The notes beneath the pieces are model-generated. The model was not told the DNA's origin, did no database searches, and saw only the letters and a program-made list of their open reading frames with translations. Of a stretch of 64,000 nt of DNA, positions 1 through 8,089 are shown one piece after another. Positions within the stretch are counted from its first letter, which is position 1. Every line of letters starts with the position of its first letter. Source of the DNA: Amycolatopsis bullii (GTDB taxonomy: Bacteria > Actinomycetota > Actinomycetes > Mycobacteriales > Pseudonocardiaceae); the NCBI RefSeq assembly GCF_014654205.1, contig NZ_BNAW01000029.1:1-64000 (forward strand), given 5' to 3'. A program made the translations under genes and the position numbers.

Positions 1-1
1 T

Positions 2-2035
2 GGCGGCGGCTTCCGCCCGGGTGGCGGCGGTCCCGGTGGCGGTGCCCCGGCCGGTGGCGGCGGCTTCCGCGGTGGCGGCGGCGGTCGTGGCGGCCCCGGT
101 GGCCGTGGCGGTACCGCGGGTGCCTTCGGGCGTCCCGGTGGTCCCTCGCGCAAGGGCCGCAAGTCGAAGCGGCAGAAGCGCCAGGAGTACATGGACAACA
201 TGCAGGCGCCCAGCGTCGGCGGCGTCCGCCTGCCCAAGGGCAGTGGCGAGACGATCCGGCTGCCGCGCGGTGCCTCGCTGACCGACTTCGCCGAGAAGAT
301 CGACGCCAACCCGGCTTCGCTGGTGCAGGTGCTCTTCCACCTCGGCGAGATGGTCACCGCGACGCAGTCCGTGTCCGACGACATCCTCGAGCTGCTCGGC
401 GGCGAAATGAACTACAACGTTCAGGTCGTCAGCCCCGAGGAGGAGGACCGCGAGCTCCTGGAGACCTTCGACATCACGTATGGCGAAGACTCCGGCGAGG
501 AAGAGGACCTGCAGGTCCGGCCGCCCGTCGTGACCATCATGGGTCACGTCGACCACGGTAAGACCCGCCTGCTCGACACGATCCGGAAGACGAAGGTCCG
601 CGAGAGCGAGGCCGGCGGCATCACGCAGCACATCGGTGCGTACCAGATCGAGACCGAGCTCGACGGCAACCCGCGCCTGATCACCTTCATCGACACCCCG
701 GGTCACGAGGCGTTCACCGCCATGCGTGCCCGTGGTGCGAACTCGACCGACATCGCGGTGATCGTGGTGGCGGCCGACGACGGTGTGATGCCGCAGACGG
801 TCGAGGCGATCAACCACGCGCAGGCCGCCAAGGCCCCGATCGTGGTCGCGATCAACAAGATCGACAAGGAAGGCGCGAACCCGGACAAGATCCGGCAGCA
901 GCTGACCGAGTACGGCCTGGTCGCCGAGGAGTACGGCGGCGACACGATGTTCGTCGAGATCTCCGCGCGGCAGAACATCAACATCGACGGCCTTCTCGAG
1001 GCGATCCTGCTGACCGCCGACGCCGCTCTGGACCTCCGGGCCAACCCGGACATGGAGGCCCAGGGTGTCGCGATCGAGGCGCACCTCGACCGCGGCCGCG
1101 GCCCGGTGGCCACCGTCCTGGTCCAGCGCGGCACGCTGCGCGTCGGTGACTCGGTCGTGGCGGGTGACGCCTACGGCCGCGTCCGCCGGATGGTCGACGA
1201 GCACAACGTCGACGTCACCGAGGCGCTGCCGTCGCGGCCCGTCCAGGTCATCGGCTTCACGTCGGTGCCGGGTGCGGGTGACACCTTCCTGGTGGTCGAC
1301 GAGGACCGCGTCGCCCGGCAGATCGCCGAGCGCCGGTCGGCTCGCACGCGCAACGCGCTCAACGCGTCGCGCCGCAAGCGGGTCAGCCTCGAGGACCTCG
1401 ACTCCGCCTTGAAGGAGACGAACAGCCTCAACCTGATCATCAAGGGTGACAACTCGGGTACGGTCGAGGCCCTCGAAGCCTCGCTGCTCCAGCTGGACGT
1501 CGGCGACGAGGTCGAGCTGAACGTGGTCCACCGCGGTGTCGGTGGCGTGACCGAGTCGGACATCGACCTGGCGACCGCGTCCGACGCGATCGTCCTCGGG
1601 TTCAACGTCCGCGCCCAGGGCAAGGCGACCGAGCGGGCCACCCGCGAGGGCGTCGACGTCCGGTACTACACGGTCATCTACCAGGCGATCGACGAGATCG
1701 AGCAGGCCCTCAAGGGCATGCTCAAGCCGGAGTACGAAGAGGTCGAGCTGGGCCGCGCGGAGGTCCGCGAGGTCTTCAAGTCCTCCAAGATCGGCACGAT
1801 CGCGGGTTGCCTGGTCATGTCCGGCGAGATCCGGCGCAACGCCCGGGCCCGTCTCCTGCGCGACGGCACGGTCGTCGCGGAGAACCTGCCGATCAGCTCG
1901 CTGCGGCGGTTCAAGGACGACGTGGTCGAGGTCCGCGAGGGCTACGAGTGCGGTCTGACGCTCGGTTCGTACGGCGACATCAAGGTCGACGACGTGATCG
2001 AGACGTACGAGCAGCGCGAGAAGCCGCGGGCGTAA
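2..2035 (+). CDS. infB: translation initiation factor IF-2, 5'-truncated by window edge
   Basis: IF-2 is the GTPase that places initiator fMet-tRNA on the 30S subunit and promotes subunit joining. The visible part (677 residues) opens in a Gly/Arg-rich low-complexity linker typical of actinobacterial IF-2, followed by the IF-2 N-terminal domain. The G domain shows G1 GHVDHGKT near visible residue 181, DTPGHEA near 230 and NKID near 283. Domains II, III and the C-terminal fMet-tRNA-binding domain follow to the stop. The true start lies upstream of the window. It heads the cluster with DUF503 and rbfA. Confidence 0.98.
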   Translation, partial: GGGFRPGGGGPGGGAPAGGGGFRGGGGGRGGPGGRGGTAGAFGRPGGPSRKGRKSKRQKRQEYMDNMQAPSVGGVRLPKGSGETIRLPRGASLTDFAEKIDANPASLVQVLFHLGEMVTATQSVSDDILELLGGEMNYNVQVVSPEEEDRELLETFDITYGEDSGEEEDLQVRPPVVTIMGHVDHGKTRLLDTIRKTKVRESEAGGITQHIGAYQIETELDGNPRLITFIDTPGHEAFTAMRARGANSTDIAVIVVAADDGVMPQTVEAINHAQAAKAPIVVAINKIDKEGANPDKIRQQLTEYGLVAEEYGGDTMFVEISARQNINIDGLLEAILLTADAALDLRANPDMEAQGVAIEAHLDRGRGPVATVLVQRGTLRVGDSVVAGDAYGRVRRMVDEHNVDVTEALPSRPVQVIGFTSVPGAGDTFLVVDEDRVARQIAERRSARTRNALNASRRKRVSLEDLDSALKETNSLNLIIKGDNSGTVEALEASLLQLDVGDEVELNVVHRGVGGVTESDIDLATASDAIVLGFNVRAQGKATERATREGVDVRYYTVIYQAIDEIEQALKGMLKPEYEEVELGRAEVREVFKSSKIGTIAGCLVMSGEIRRNARARLLRDGTVVAENLPISSLRRFKDDVVEVREGYECGLTLGSYGDIKVDDVIETYEQREKPRA

Positions 2036-2044
2036 TGCCTGTGT

Positions 2045-2079
2045 CCCCGGGTGTGCGGCTCACCGCCGCACACCCGGGG
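2045..2079 (+). terminator. perfect 15-bp hairpin after infB
   Basis: Two perfectly complementary 15-nt GC-rich arms with a 5-nt loop start 9 nt after the infB stop. There is no clear T-run. It could terminate or attenuate transcription between infB and the DUF503/rbfA genes, or protect the infB 3' end. Function is inferred from structure only. Confidence 0.7.
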
Positions 2080-2111
2080 TTCCCATCCCTACGACACACC
2101 CAAACTTGCCT

Positions 2112-2405
2112 ATGTTCGTCGGAGCTCTCGAGCTCGACATCCTGCTCGGTGACGTCCATTCGCTGAAGCAGAAGCGATCCGTGGTCCGTCCGGTGCTGGC
2201 CGAGGTGCGCAAGCGCTTCGCCGTGTCGGTGGCCGAAGCCGGGCACGCCGACCTGCACCGCCGGACCCTCATCGGGGTGGCCGTGGTCGCCGAAGGTGGC
2301 GAGCACGTCCGGGACGTGCTCGACTCGTGTGAGCGGTACGTGGCGAGCAGGCCGGAGTTCGAACTGCTCTCCGCCCGCCGCCGGCTGCTCGGCCCCGATG
2401 ATTAG
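2112..2405 (+). CDS. DUF503 family protein (YlxP-like)
   Basis: Small protein of 97 residues starting MFVGALELDILLGDVHSLKQ, the characteristic N-terminus of the DUF503/YlxP family that sits between infB and rbfA in many Gram-positives. The LKQKRS and VSVAE segments are family hallmarks. A TTG two codons upstream is an alternative start; ATG was chosen because homologues begin MFVG. Molecular function is not established; a role in ribosome maturation is suggested only by the neighbours. Confidence 0.9.
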   Translation: MFVGALELDILLGDVHSLKQKRSVVRPVLAEVRKRFAVSVAEAGHADLHRRTLIGVAVVAEGGEHVRDVLDSCERYVASRPEFELLSARRRLLGPDD

Positions 2406-2424
2406 ATCTTCCTAGGAGAACGAC

Positions 2425-2910
2425 ATGGCCGATCCTGCTCGGGCTCGCAAGCTCGCCAAGCGGATCTCGCAGATCGTCGCGTCGGCGATCGAGCACGAGG
2501 TCAAGGACCCCCGGCTGGACTACGTGACCATCACGGACACGAAGGTCACCGGCGACCTGCACGACGCGACGGTGTACTACACGGTCCTCGGCGAGAAGCT
2601 GGACTCCGTCCCGGACTTCGCCGGTGCGGCGGCCGCGCTCGAATCGGCGCGCGGGGTGCTGCGCACGAAGGTCGGGCAGGGCACCGGCGTCCGCTACACG
2701 CCGACGCTGACCTTCGTCGCGGACACGATTCCCGAGGAGTCGAAGCGCATCGAGGACCTGCTGGCCAAGGCCCGCGAGGCCGACGCCGAGGTCGCCCGCC
2801 GCGCGACCGGCGCCCAGCACGCGGGCGACGCCGACCCGTACAAGGCACCGCGCGAAGAGACCGAAGACGCCGAAGACGCCGAGTTCGCGGAGGAGGAGAG
2901 CCGGGGCTGA
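2425..2910 (+). CDS. rbfA: 30S ribosome-binding factor RbfA
   Basis: 161-residue RbfA, a KH-fold factor that binds the 16S rRNA 5' helix region during late 30S maturation and cold adaptation. The N-terminus (RKLAKRISQIVASAIEHEVKDPRL) and the YVTITDTKVTGDLHDATVYYTV strand-helix core are diagnostic when read in overlapping short pieces. The C-terminus is a long acidic tail (EETEDAEDAEFAEEE), usual in actinobacteria. An AGGAG motif lies about 8 nt before the ATG. It lies 19 bp after DUF503, forming a ribosome-assembly unit with infB. Confidence 0.96.
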   Translation: MADPARARKLAKRISQIVASAIEHEVKDPRLDYVTITDTKVTGDLHDATVYYTVLGEKLDSVPDFAGAAAALESARGVLRTKVGQGTGVRYTPTLTFVADTIPEESKRIEDLLAKAREADAEVARRATGAQHAGDADPYKAPREETEDAEDAEFAEEESRG

Positions 2911-2913
2911 CCC

Positions 2914-3732
2914 GTGCTCTCCCGCCGCCGTCTGCTCGCCGGCAGCGCACTGGCGCTGCTGGCGGGCTGCTCGGCTGCCGAACCCCCACCCGGACCGCCG
3001 CCGGTGCCGGCACCCACCCGGCCGGCCGCACCGCGTGACCCGGTGACGGTCCAGCGCATGCCCTCGGCGGCCCGCGGCACCGACGTCGACCTGGTGCTGA
3101 TGACGCCCGAAGGCGTCCCGGCCGCGGGCCTGCCGGTCTGCCTGGCCCTGCACGGCCGCGGCGCCCGGGCGCGGACGTTCCTCTCCCTGGGGGTCCCGGC
3201 GGTGCTGACGGCGGCGGTCCGCGCCGGAACGCCACCGTTCGCGATCGCGGCCCTCGACGGCGACCACTACTGGGTGAAAACCGGCGGTGACGACGACCCG
3301 CAGCGCATGCTGGCCGACGAAGTCCCGGGCTGGCTGACGGCCCGCGACCTGCGCCCGCCGTCGGCGGTGTTCGGCATTTCGATGGGCGGCTTCGGCGCCC
3401 TGCGGTTCGCCCGCACCCACCCGGAGCTGAAGGCGGTGGCCACGGCGAGCGCGGCGCTGTTCGCCAGCTGGCCGGACGCCCGCAGCCGCAAGGTGTTCGC
3501 GGACGAGGCGAACTGGCGCGATGCGGAACCCCTGCGGCACCCGGCCGAGCTCCGCCCCGGCGCCTTGGGCGTGTGGTGCGGCGAGTCGGACCCGTTCCTG
3601 GCCGCCGACCGGCGGCTGGTGAAGGCGGTTTCGCCGGAGGTGTCCCGCTTCTCGCCGGGCGGCCACGATGACGAATACTGGCGAGGCGTACTCCCGGAGA
3701 TCGTGAAGTTCGTGGGGGAGCGCCTGTCGTGA
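2914..3732 (+). CDS. exported alpha/beta-hydrolase (putative esterase) lipoprotein
   Basis: 272 residues beginning MLSRRRLLAGSALALLAGC: a twin-arginine-like RRR followed by a lipobox ending at Cys19, so probably a Tat- or Sec-exported lipoprotein. A Pro-rich linker leads to an alpha/beta-hydrolase domain with an oxyanion strand (LALHGRG), nucleophile elbow GISMGGFG, acid residue in GESDPF and histidine in GGHDDEYW, matching the esterase-D/S-formylglutathione-hydrolase-like group. The GTG start is 4 nt after the rbfA stop with the SD inside rbfA, so it is probably cotranscribed. Substrate unknown. Confidence 0.85.
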   Translation: MLSRRRLLAGSALALLAGCSAAEPPPGPPPVPAPTRPAAPRDPVTVQRMPSAARGTDVDLVLMTPEGVPAAGLPVCLALHGRGARARTFLSLGVPAVLTAAVRAGTPPFAIAALDGDHYWVKTGGDDDPQRMLADEVPGWLTARDLRPPSAVFGISMGGFGALRFARTHPELKAVATASAALFASWPDARSRKVFADEANWRDAEPLRHPAELRPGALGVWCGESDPFLAADRRLVKAVSPEVSRFSPGGHDDEYWRGVLPEIVKFVGERLS

Positions 3733-3838
3733 CCGCGGTGTCCAAGGCCGTGCAGGCGTTCGCCTAGAGTCAGACTCAACCGACTGGACCGCTGAGGCGT
3801 TTCCTCTCCGGACGTACACCGTCAGGAAAGGTGAGGAC

Positions 3839-4243
3839 ATGGCGATCAGAAGATGGCAGGTAGCCGCGGCGCTGGCTGTCGCGGGACTGAGCCTCGGACA
3901 ACTGCCGGCCAACGCGGCGCCCGCGTACGCCACGGACCACTTCAAGCTGTGCATCGACGGCTGGGACTGCCGAACGGTCTACCTGGAGGGCTGGATCTAC
4001 TGGGGCAACCGCACGGCCCGCATGACGGTGGACCACCAGGGCGCCACCATGACCGGGCACTTCGACGCGTTCGCGGGTTCCAGGAAAATCGACAGCCGCG
4101 TGACGATTGCGGACACCGACTACTTCTCGATCGGGGACCCGAACCTCGTCGGTGGCATCAACCGGATCAGGAGCCAGGCCTGCATCACCGGCGACGGCGG
4201 GGCGTTCAAGTGCTCCGACCAGTGGAACGACATCCGCGACTAG
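3839..4243 (+). CDS. small secreted protein of unknown function
   Basis: 134 residues with a clear signal peptide (charged MAIRRW, hydrophobic core, cleavage near PANAAPAYA). The mature part is rich in aromatic residues and has four Cys (CIDGWDC, then C near the C-terminus twice), which could form two disulfides. I do not recognise the family. A GGAAAGGTGAGGAC ribosome-binding region precedes the ATG. It probably forms its own unit, closed by a strong hairpin downstream. Confidence 0.75.
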   Translation: MAIRRWQVAAALAVAGLSLGQLPANAAPAYATDHFKLCIDGWDCRTVYLEGWIYWGNRTARMTVDHQGATMTGHFDAFAGSRKIDSRVTIADTDYFSIGDPNLVGGINRIRSQACITGDGGAFKCSDQWNDIRD

Positions 4244-4260
4244 GAGCCCCGGCACCGCCT

Positions 4261-4305
4261 GTCGTGAGTGAAAAAGAGGGTTCTGACCCTCTTTTCACTC
4301 ACGAC
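4261..4305. terminator. bidirectional terminator hairpin
   Basis: A roughly 20-bp stem with a single bulged A and a 4-nt loop, with A-rich and T-rich stretches in the arms (GAGTGAAAAAGAGGG / CCCTCTTTTCACTC). It lies between two convergent genes and contains the last codons of the minus-strand methyltransferase, so it can serve both strands. Confidence 0.85.
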
Positions 4306-4921
4306 CGCGCCGGGCGAACAGGATCGCCTGCGACACCGGGTTTTCCGGGTCGAGCGCCCACTCCGCCTCGACCGTGAACCCGGCCTCCCGCACCCGCCGC
4401 GCCAGCCACCACGGCTGCCGCAGGTGCACGCTGACCTTCATCGGGTGCCCGCCGTAGCCCTGGGTCTTGAGCCGGGTGCCCGCGCCGACGTGGTAGCCGA
4501 TCACCAGCAGGCCACCCGGCCGCAGGACGCGGTGGAAGTGGCCCAGCGCCGCCGGCACCGCATCGTCCGGGACGTGGATCAGCGACCAGAACGCCAGCAC
4601 CCCGGCCACGGACGCGTCGGGCAGCGGGAGGTCCGTCATCGACCCCACCTCGAACCGCAGTTCGGGGTGGGTTCGCCGGGCCAGGTCCACCATGCCCGGG
4701 GACAGGTCGATACCCCACGCGTCGACCCCGAGCGAAGCCAGGTGCGCGGTGAAGTGCCCCGGGCCGCAGCCGACGTCCACCGCGGGCCCGTCGACCTCCG
4801 CGGCGAACAACGCCAGCGCGGCCCGCATGTACGGCTGCTTCTCCAGCGCGTTCGAGACGAAGTCCGCGTAGCTCGCAGCCACCGTGTCGTAGGAGGTGGC
4901 GGTGTCGGCGAGCCAGGTCAT
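4295..4921 (-). CDS. class I SAM-dependent methyltransferase
   Basis: 208 residues with the Rossmann-fold SAM motif I VDVGCGPGHFTAHL near residue 50, motif II acidic residue in WGIDLSPGMV, and post-motif LRPGGLLVIGYHVG. It belongs to the broad Methyltransf_11/25 group; substrate not predictable. The start was chosen at the ATG overlapping the TetR stop (ATGA), which implies translational coupling; a longer reading upstream would run through tetR in another frame. The last codons lie inside the terminator hairpin. Confidence 0.87.
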   Translation of the reverse strand: MTWLADTATSYDTVAASYADFVSNALEKQPYMRAALALFAAEVDGPAVDVGCGPGHFTAHLASLGVDAWGIDLSPGMVDLARRTHPELRFEVGSMTDLPLPDASVAGVLAFWSLIHVPDDAVPAALGHFHRVLRPGGLLVIGYHVGAGTRLKTQGYGGHPMKVSVHLRQPWWLARRVREAGFTVEAEWALDPENPVSQAILFARRGRE

Positions 4922-5460
4922 CGCGCGCGCAGGCCGTCGAGGACGATGCCGAGCGCGCGCCGCCAGTCCGGGGTGGCGGTCGCCGCCGCGAACACGATCG
5001 GCAGGTCGGTTCCCCGGAAGTCCTTCCGCAGCGCACCGGCCTCCTGGGCGCGCGTGATGATCCGGTGCATCCGGGAACCGTTGGCCTGCTTGGCTTTCTC
5101 CAGCCCCGACGCCGGGTCGAACGTCCGCGAGCACACCTCGGTGAAGCCGCGGTCGGAGACCTGCATCAGCACCGAACGTTCGAGGAACAGGACGAAACCG
5201 TCCCACGGGTCCTCGCACGCGAGGGCCTCCTCCAGCACGGCCTGCGCCTCTTCGAGCGTCGGCAGGAACGCGGCTTCGACGAGGTCCGCCCGCGTCGGGA
5301 ACCGGTTGTAGAGGGTGCCGATCGCCACTTCGGCGCGCCGGGCGATCTCGTCGAGCGGGGCGTCGACCCCCTTGGCGCCGAACACTTCCCGCGCCGCCGC
5401 GACCAGCGCCTCGCGGTTGCGCCGGGCGTCCGCGCGCAGGGGACGTTGCTCGACGGTCAC
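4918..5460 (-). CDS. TetR/AcrR-family transcriptional regulator
   Basis: 180 residues. The N-terminal helix-turn-helix shows the classic TetR pattern: REALVAAAREVFGAKG, DEIARRAEVAIGTLYNRFPTRADLV. The C-terminal ligand domain is typical of TetR_C regulators. GTG start; TATACT sits 8 nt upstream, suggesting a leaderless transcript. Coupled by ATGA to the methyltransferase it probably controls. It is divergent from the flotillin pair, which it could also regulate, but no operator was defined. Confidence 0.92.
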   Translation of the reverse strand: MTVEQRPLRADARRNREALVAAAREVFGAKGVDAPLDEIARRAEVAIGTLYNRFPTRADLVEAAFLPTLEEAQAVLEEALACEDPWDGFVLFLERSVLMQVSDRGFTEVCSRTFDPASGLEKAKQANGSRMHRIITRAQEAGALRKDFRGTDLPIVFAAATATPDWRRALGIVLDGLRAR

Positions 5461-5620
5461 AGTCGGCGAGTATAGCGACGGCTGTACGCTCGGGCGGCCC
5501 GCCCGGTTGCCTGCCTGATCGGAACCTCACAGTGCCCACCGCGTGCGTCCGGCGGGAGCACAATGGGACGAGCGGGGGTTCGCCCCGCACCGAGACGGCC
5601 ACCGAGGGAGGTCGGCACCC

Positions 5621-5848
5621 GTGCACTCCGACCTTTCCCCGTCCGGCCGCACCGGAGTCCTCCTGGTCGGCACCCGCGGGCAGCGGGGCCCCGGGGAGGT
5701 GCTGATCAGGATCAGGGGCGGCCTGGAAACCTTCCTTGCCTGGTCCGACACGGAGCTGCCGAAGGGCACGACCGTCCTGGTCGTGGAAACCCGGGGACGG
5801 CGCACGGTCGACGTCGTGGCGTGGGACGCCTCGGATCCCGCTTCTTAG
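5621..5848 (+). CDS. small flotillin-associated protein
   Basis: 75 residues, GTG start preceded by GAGGGAGG 8 nt upstream. The sequence (GVLLVGTRGQRGPGEVLIRI ... TVLVVETRGRRTVDVVAWD) is a small beta-rich domain resembling the soluble OB-fold of NfeD-type partners of SPFH proteins, but without transmembrane segments. It lies 20 bp before the flotillin gene and is presumably cotranscribed. Function as a flotillin partner is inferred from this position. Confidence 0.7.
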   Translation: MHSDLSPSGRTGVLLVGTRGQRGPGEVLIRIRGGLETFLAWSDTELPKGTTVLVVETRGRRTVDVVAWDASDPAS

Positions 5849-5868
5849 TGCTTTCCAAAGGACAGCCG

Positions 5869-7020
5869 ATGTTCGGTTATCGCGTGCCTGCTCCCAACGA
5901 GGCGATGCTGATCTCCGGGGGCAAGAACAGCAAGGGCGCGTCGCCGTTCCGGGTCGTCACCGGCCACGGTGCCTTCGTCATGCCGGTCTTCCGGAAAGTC
6001 CGGTTCCTCACGCTCGCCATGTGCGAAGCCGAGGTGACCGAAGTGTGCGTGACGAAGCAGGCCATCGCCCTCACGGTCCGGGCGGTGATCGCGTTCAAGG
6101 TCGGCAACGACACCGAGAGCATCGTCAACGCCGGCCAGCGGTTCCTCTCCGACCAGGACCAGATGTCCGTGCTGACCGGCCGGATCTTCGCCGGGCACCT
6201 GCGGTCCATCATCGGGTCGATGACCGTCGAGGAGATCATCACCGAGCGGCAGAAGCTCGCCACCGAGGTGCTGGACGGCTCCGCGGTGGAGATGGCGAAG
6301 ATCGGGCTCACCGTCGACGCGCTGCAGATCCAGTCGATCGACGACATGAAGCTCGGCTACATCGCCGCGATGGCCGCACCGCACAACGCCGCCATCCAGC
6401 GGGACGCGCAGATCGCCCAGGCCGTGGCGAACAAGACCGCGGCGGAGGCCGAGCAGGAGTCGCAGCGGACGCAGGCCGAGTACGCCCGGCAGACGTCGAT
6501 CGTGCAGGCGCGGTACCGCGCCGAGGTCGAGGCGGCGCAGGCGCAGGCCGGCCAGGCCGGTCCGCTCGCGCAGGCGAGGGCGCAGCAGGAGGTCATCGAC
6601 GCGCGCACCGAGCTGGCCCAGCGGGAAGCCGAACTGCGGCAGCAGCAGCTGGTGGCCGAGGTCATCAAGCCCGCCGACGCCGAGGCCGAGCGGATCCGCA
6701 TCCTGGCGGTCGCCGAGGCGGAGAAGATGCGCATCCAGGCGGAGGCGGCGGCGTCGCACAACCGGGTCGCGCTCGACCGGATGCTCATCGACCAGCTGCC
6801 GCAGATCGTCAAGGAAGCCGGGCGGGGCCTGTCGGGGGCGAACGTCAACATCCTCAACGGCGCCGACGGCCTCGGCGAGATGGCCGCCGGGCTGGTCGGC
6901 CAGGGATTGTCCATTCTGGACTCGGTGAAGCGCGGCCTGAGCACGCCGCCCGCTCCGGCTCCGGCGGCGGCACCGGAAGCGAACGGGCAGGCGCCGGCGA
7001 AGCCCGAGCTCACCGCGTAG
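5869..7020 (+). CDS. flotillin-like SPFH/band-7 domain protein
   Basis: 383 residues. N-terminal SPFH/band-7 domain (about 1-175, with the EIITERQKLATEVLD helix), then a long Ala/Glu/Gln-rich coiled coil (about 180-320; repeated EAEQE, EVEAAQAQAGQ, ELAQREAELRQQQ) as in flotillin/YqiK proteins, and a Pro/Ala C-terminus. Flotillins form membrane-associated oligomers linked to membrane organisation. There is no obvious N-terminal transmembrane helix. ATG start with AAAGGA upstream. The stop is only 12 bp from the stop of the convergent gene. Confidence 0.9.
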   Translation: MFGYRVPAPNEAMLISGGKNSKGASPFRVVTGHGAFVMPVFRKVRFLTLAMCEAEVTEVCVTKQAIALTVRAVIAFKVGNDTESIVNAGQRFLSDQDQMSVLTGRIFAGHLRSIIGSMTVEEIITERQKLATEVLDGSAVEMAKIGLTVDALQIQSIDDMKLGYIAAMAAPHNAAIQRDAQIAQAVANKTAAEAEQESQRTQAEYARQTSIVQARYRAEVEAAQAQAGQAGPLAQARAQQEVIDARTELAQREAELRQQQLVAEVIKPADAEAERIRILAVAEAEKMRIQAEAAASHNRVALDRMLIDQLPQIVKEAGRGLSGANVNILNGADGLGEMAAGLVGQGLSILDSVKRGLSTPPAPAPAAAPEANGQAPAKPELTA

Positions 7021-7032
7021 CGCTTTGTCGAC

Positions 7033-8064
7033 TCAGGACGCGGGTTTCACGGCGACGACCAGGTCACGCAGGATGGCCTGGTCGACGCGGTGGGCGAACT
7101 CCTCCCACGGCCCGCCTTCGCGCACGTCGAGCCCGGCCTTCCGGAGCACCTCGACCAGCTCTTCCCGCGGCAGCACGGTGGTGTTCCACGAGATGCCGAG
7201 CGCCCCACCGGGTTTCAGCACCCGCGTCCACACCGGGACGGCCGCCGCGAGCAGGTCGCGCGGGCTCCGCTGCAACCCGGTTTCGCGGTGGCTGCCGTGC
7301 TGCACGCCGTACGGCGCGTCCGTGACGATCACGTCGCAGGAGTTCGCCCGCAGCACCTCGTCGGTCGTGAGCGTGTCGGCGTTGAAGTAGGTGAGCTTGC
7401 GCGTGTCACCCGCTTTGTACGCTTCCTTGTCCAGTGCGTACTCGATGTCGAGGCGACGGCCGAGCCGGACCTTGTTGCGCCGCAGCTGGCCCGACTCGGC
7501 GGTGTGCTTCACGCGCTTGTTCCGCAGCCACGTCTTGATGAACGCCTCGTAGGCCTCGAAGTCCTTGGCGTCGACGTCCAGGCCGGTCGCGTGCAGGCCG
7601 TACATCATCGCCTGGTTGAGCGTGGTGCCGCGGCCGCACAGCGGGTCGAGCAGGTACTTCGGCCGGTCCGAGAACGGGTCCGCGGTCGCCAGCAGCGTCA
7701 CGTTCACCAGCAGCTTGGTGAACAGCTCGTTGGTCTTGCCCGCGTACTTCTGGATGGTCAGCAGGTCCGAATCGGCCTTGGCCAGCGGTGTCACGCGCAC
7801 CGGACGGAGGACGCCGTCACCCAGCTCGAACAGGGCATACAGCGACGAGAGGTTGGACAGCAGCGCGAGGTCGCGCTCGCCGAGGGGCGCCGAGCTGGTG
7901 AAGCGCACGTAGCCGACGCCGCCGAGCTCGACCTCCTCGATGGCGGACAGCTCGGCCGCCAGGCCCGCGCCGAACACCGCCAGCTCGGCGCGCAGCAGCG
8001 CGGGGGAGGAGGCGGCGTAGACCCGGTTGGCCGAGGGGTAGACCAGCATCGCGTACTCAGGCAT
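7033..8064 (-). CDS. RNA methylase-like SAM-dependent methyltransferase (Trm11/UPF0020-like)
   Basis: 343 residues. The N-terminal half (about 1-140) is a THUMP-like/unassigned domain; the C-terminal half has LLDPLCGRGTTLNQAMMYG (SAM motif I) near 150 and VIVTDAPYGVQ near 255, where the (D/N)PPY motif appears as DAPY, as in archaeal/eukaryal Trm11-type tRNA guanine-N2 methylases. TACGCT lies 7 nt upstream of the ATG. Its promoter overlaps that of divergent nrnA. tRNA as substrate is an inference. Confidence 0.8.
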   Translation of the reverse strand: MPEYAMLVYPSANRVYAASSPALLRAELAVFGAGLAAELSAIEEVELGGVGYVRFTSSAPLGERDLALLSNLSSLYALFELGDGVLRPVRVTPLAKADSDLLTIQKYAGKTNELFTKLLVNVTLLATADPFSDRPKYLLDPLCGRGTTLNQAMMYGLHATGLDVDAKDFEAYEAFIKTWLRNKRVKHTAESGQLRRNKVRLGRRLDIEYALDKEAYKAGDTRKLTYFNADTLTTDEVLRANSCDVIVTDAPYGVQHGSHRETGLQRSPRDLLAAAVPVWTRVLKPGGALGISWNTTVLPREELVEVLRKAGLDVREGGPWEEFAHRVDQAILRDLVVAVKPAS

Positions 8065-8071
8065 CCCGCAG

Positions 8072-8081
8072 AGCGTAGCGT
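8072..8081. promoter_or_regulatory. overlapping divergent -10 elements
   Basis: The ten bases AGCGTAGCGT hold TACGCT on the minus strand (7 nt before the methyltransferase ATG) and TAGCGT on the plus strand (8 nt before the nrnA GTG). Both fit the TANNNT actinobacterial -10 motif at the spacing of leaderless transcripts, and they share two bases, so polymerase could occupy only one at a time. Confidence 0.5.
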
Positions 8082-8089
8082 GACGCACC

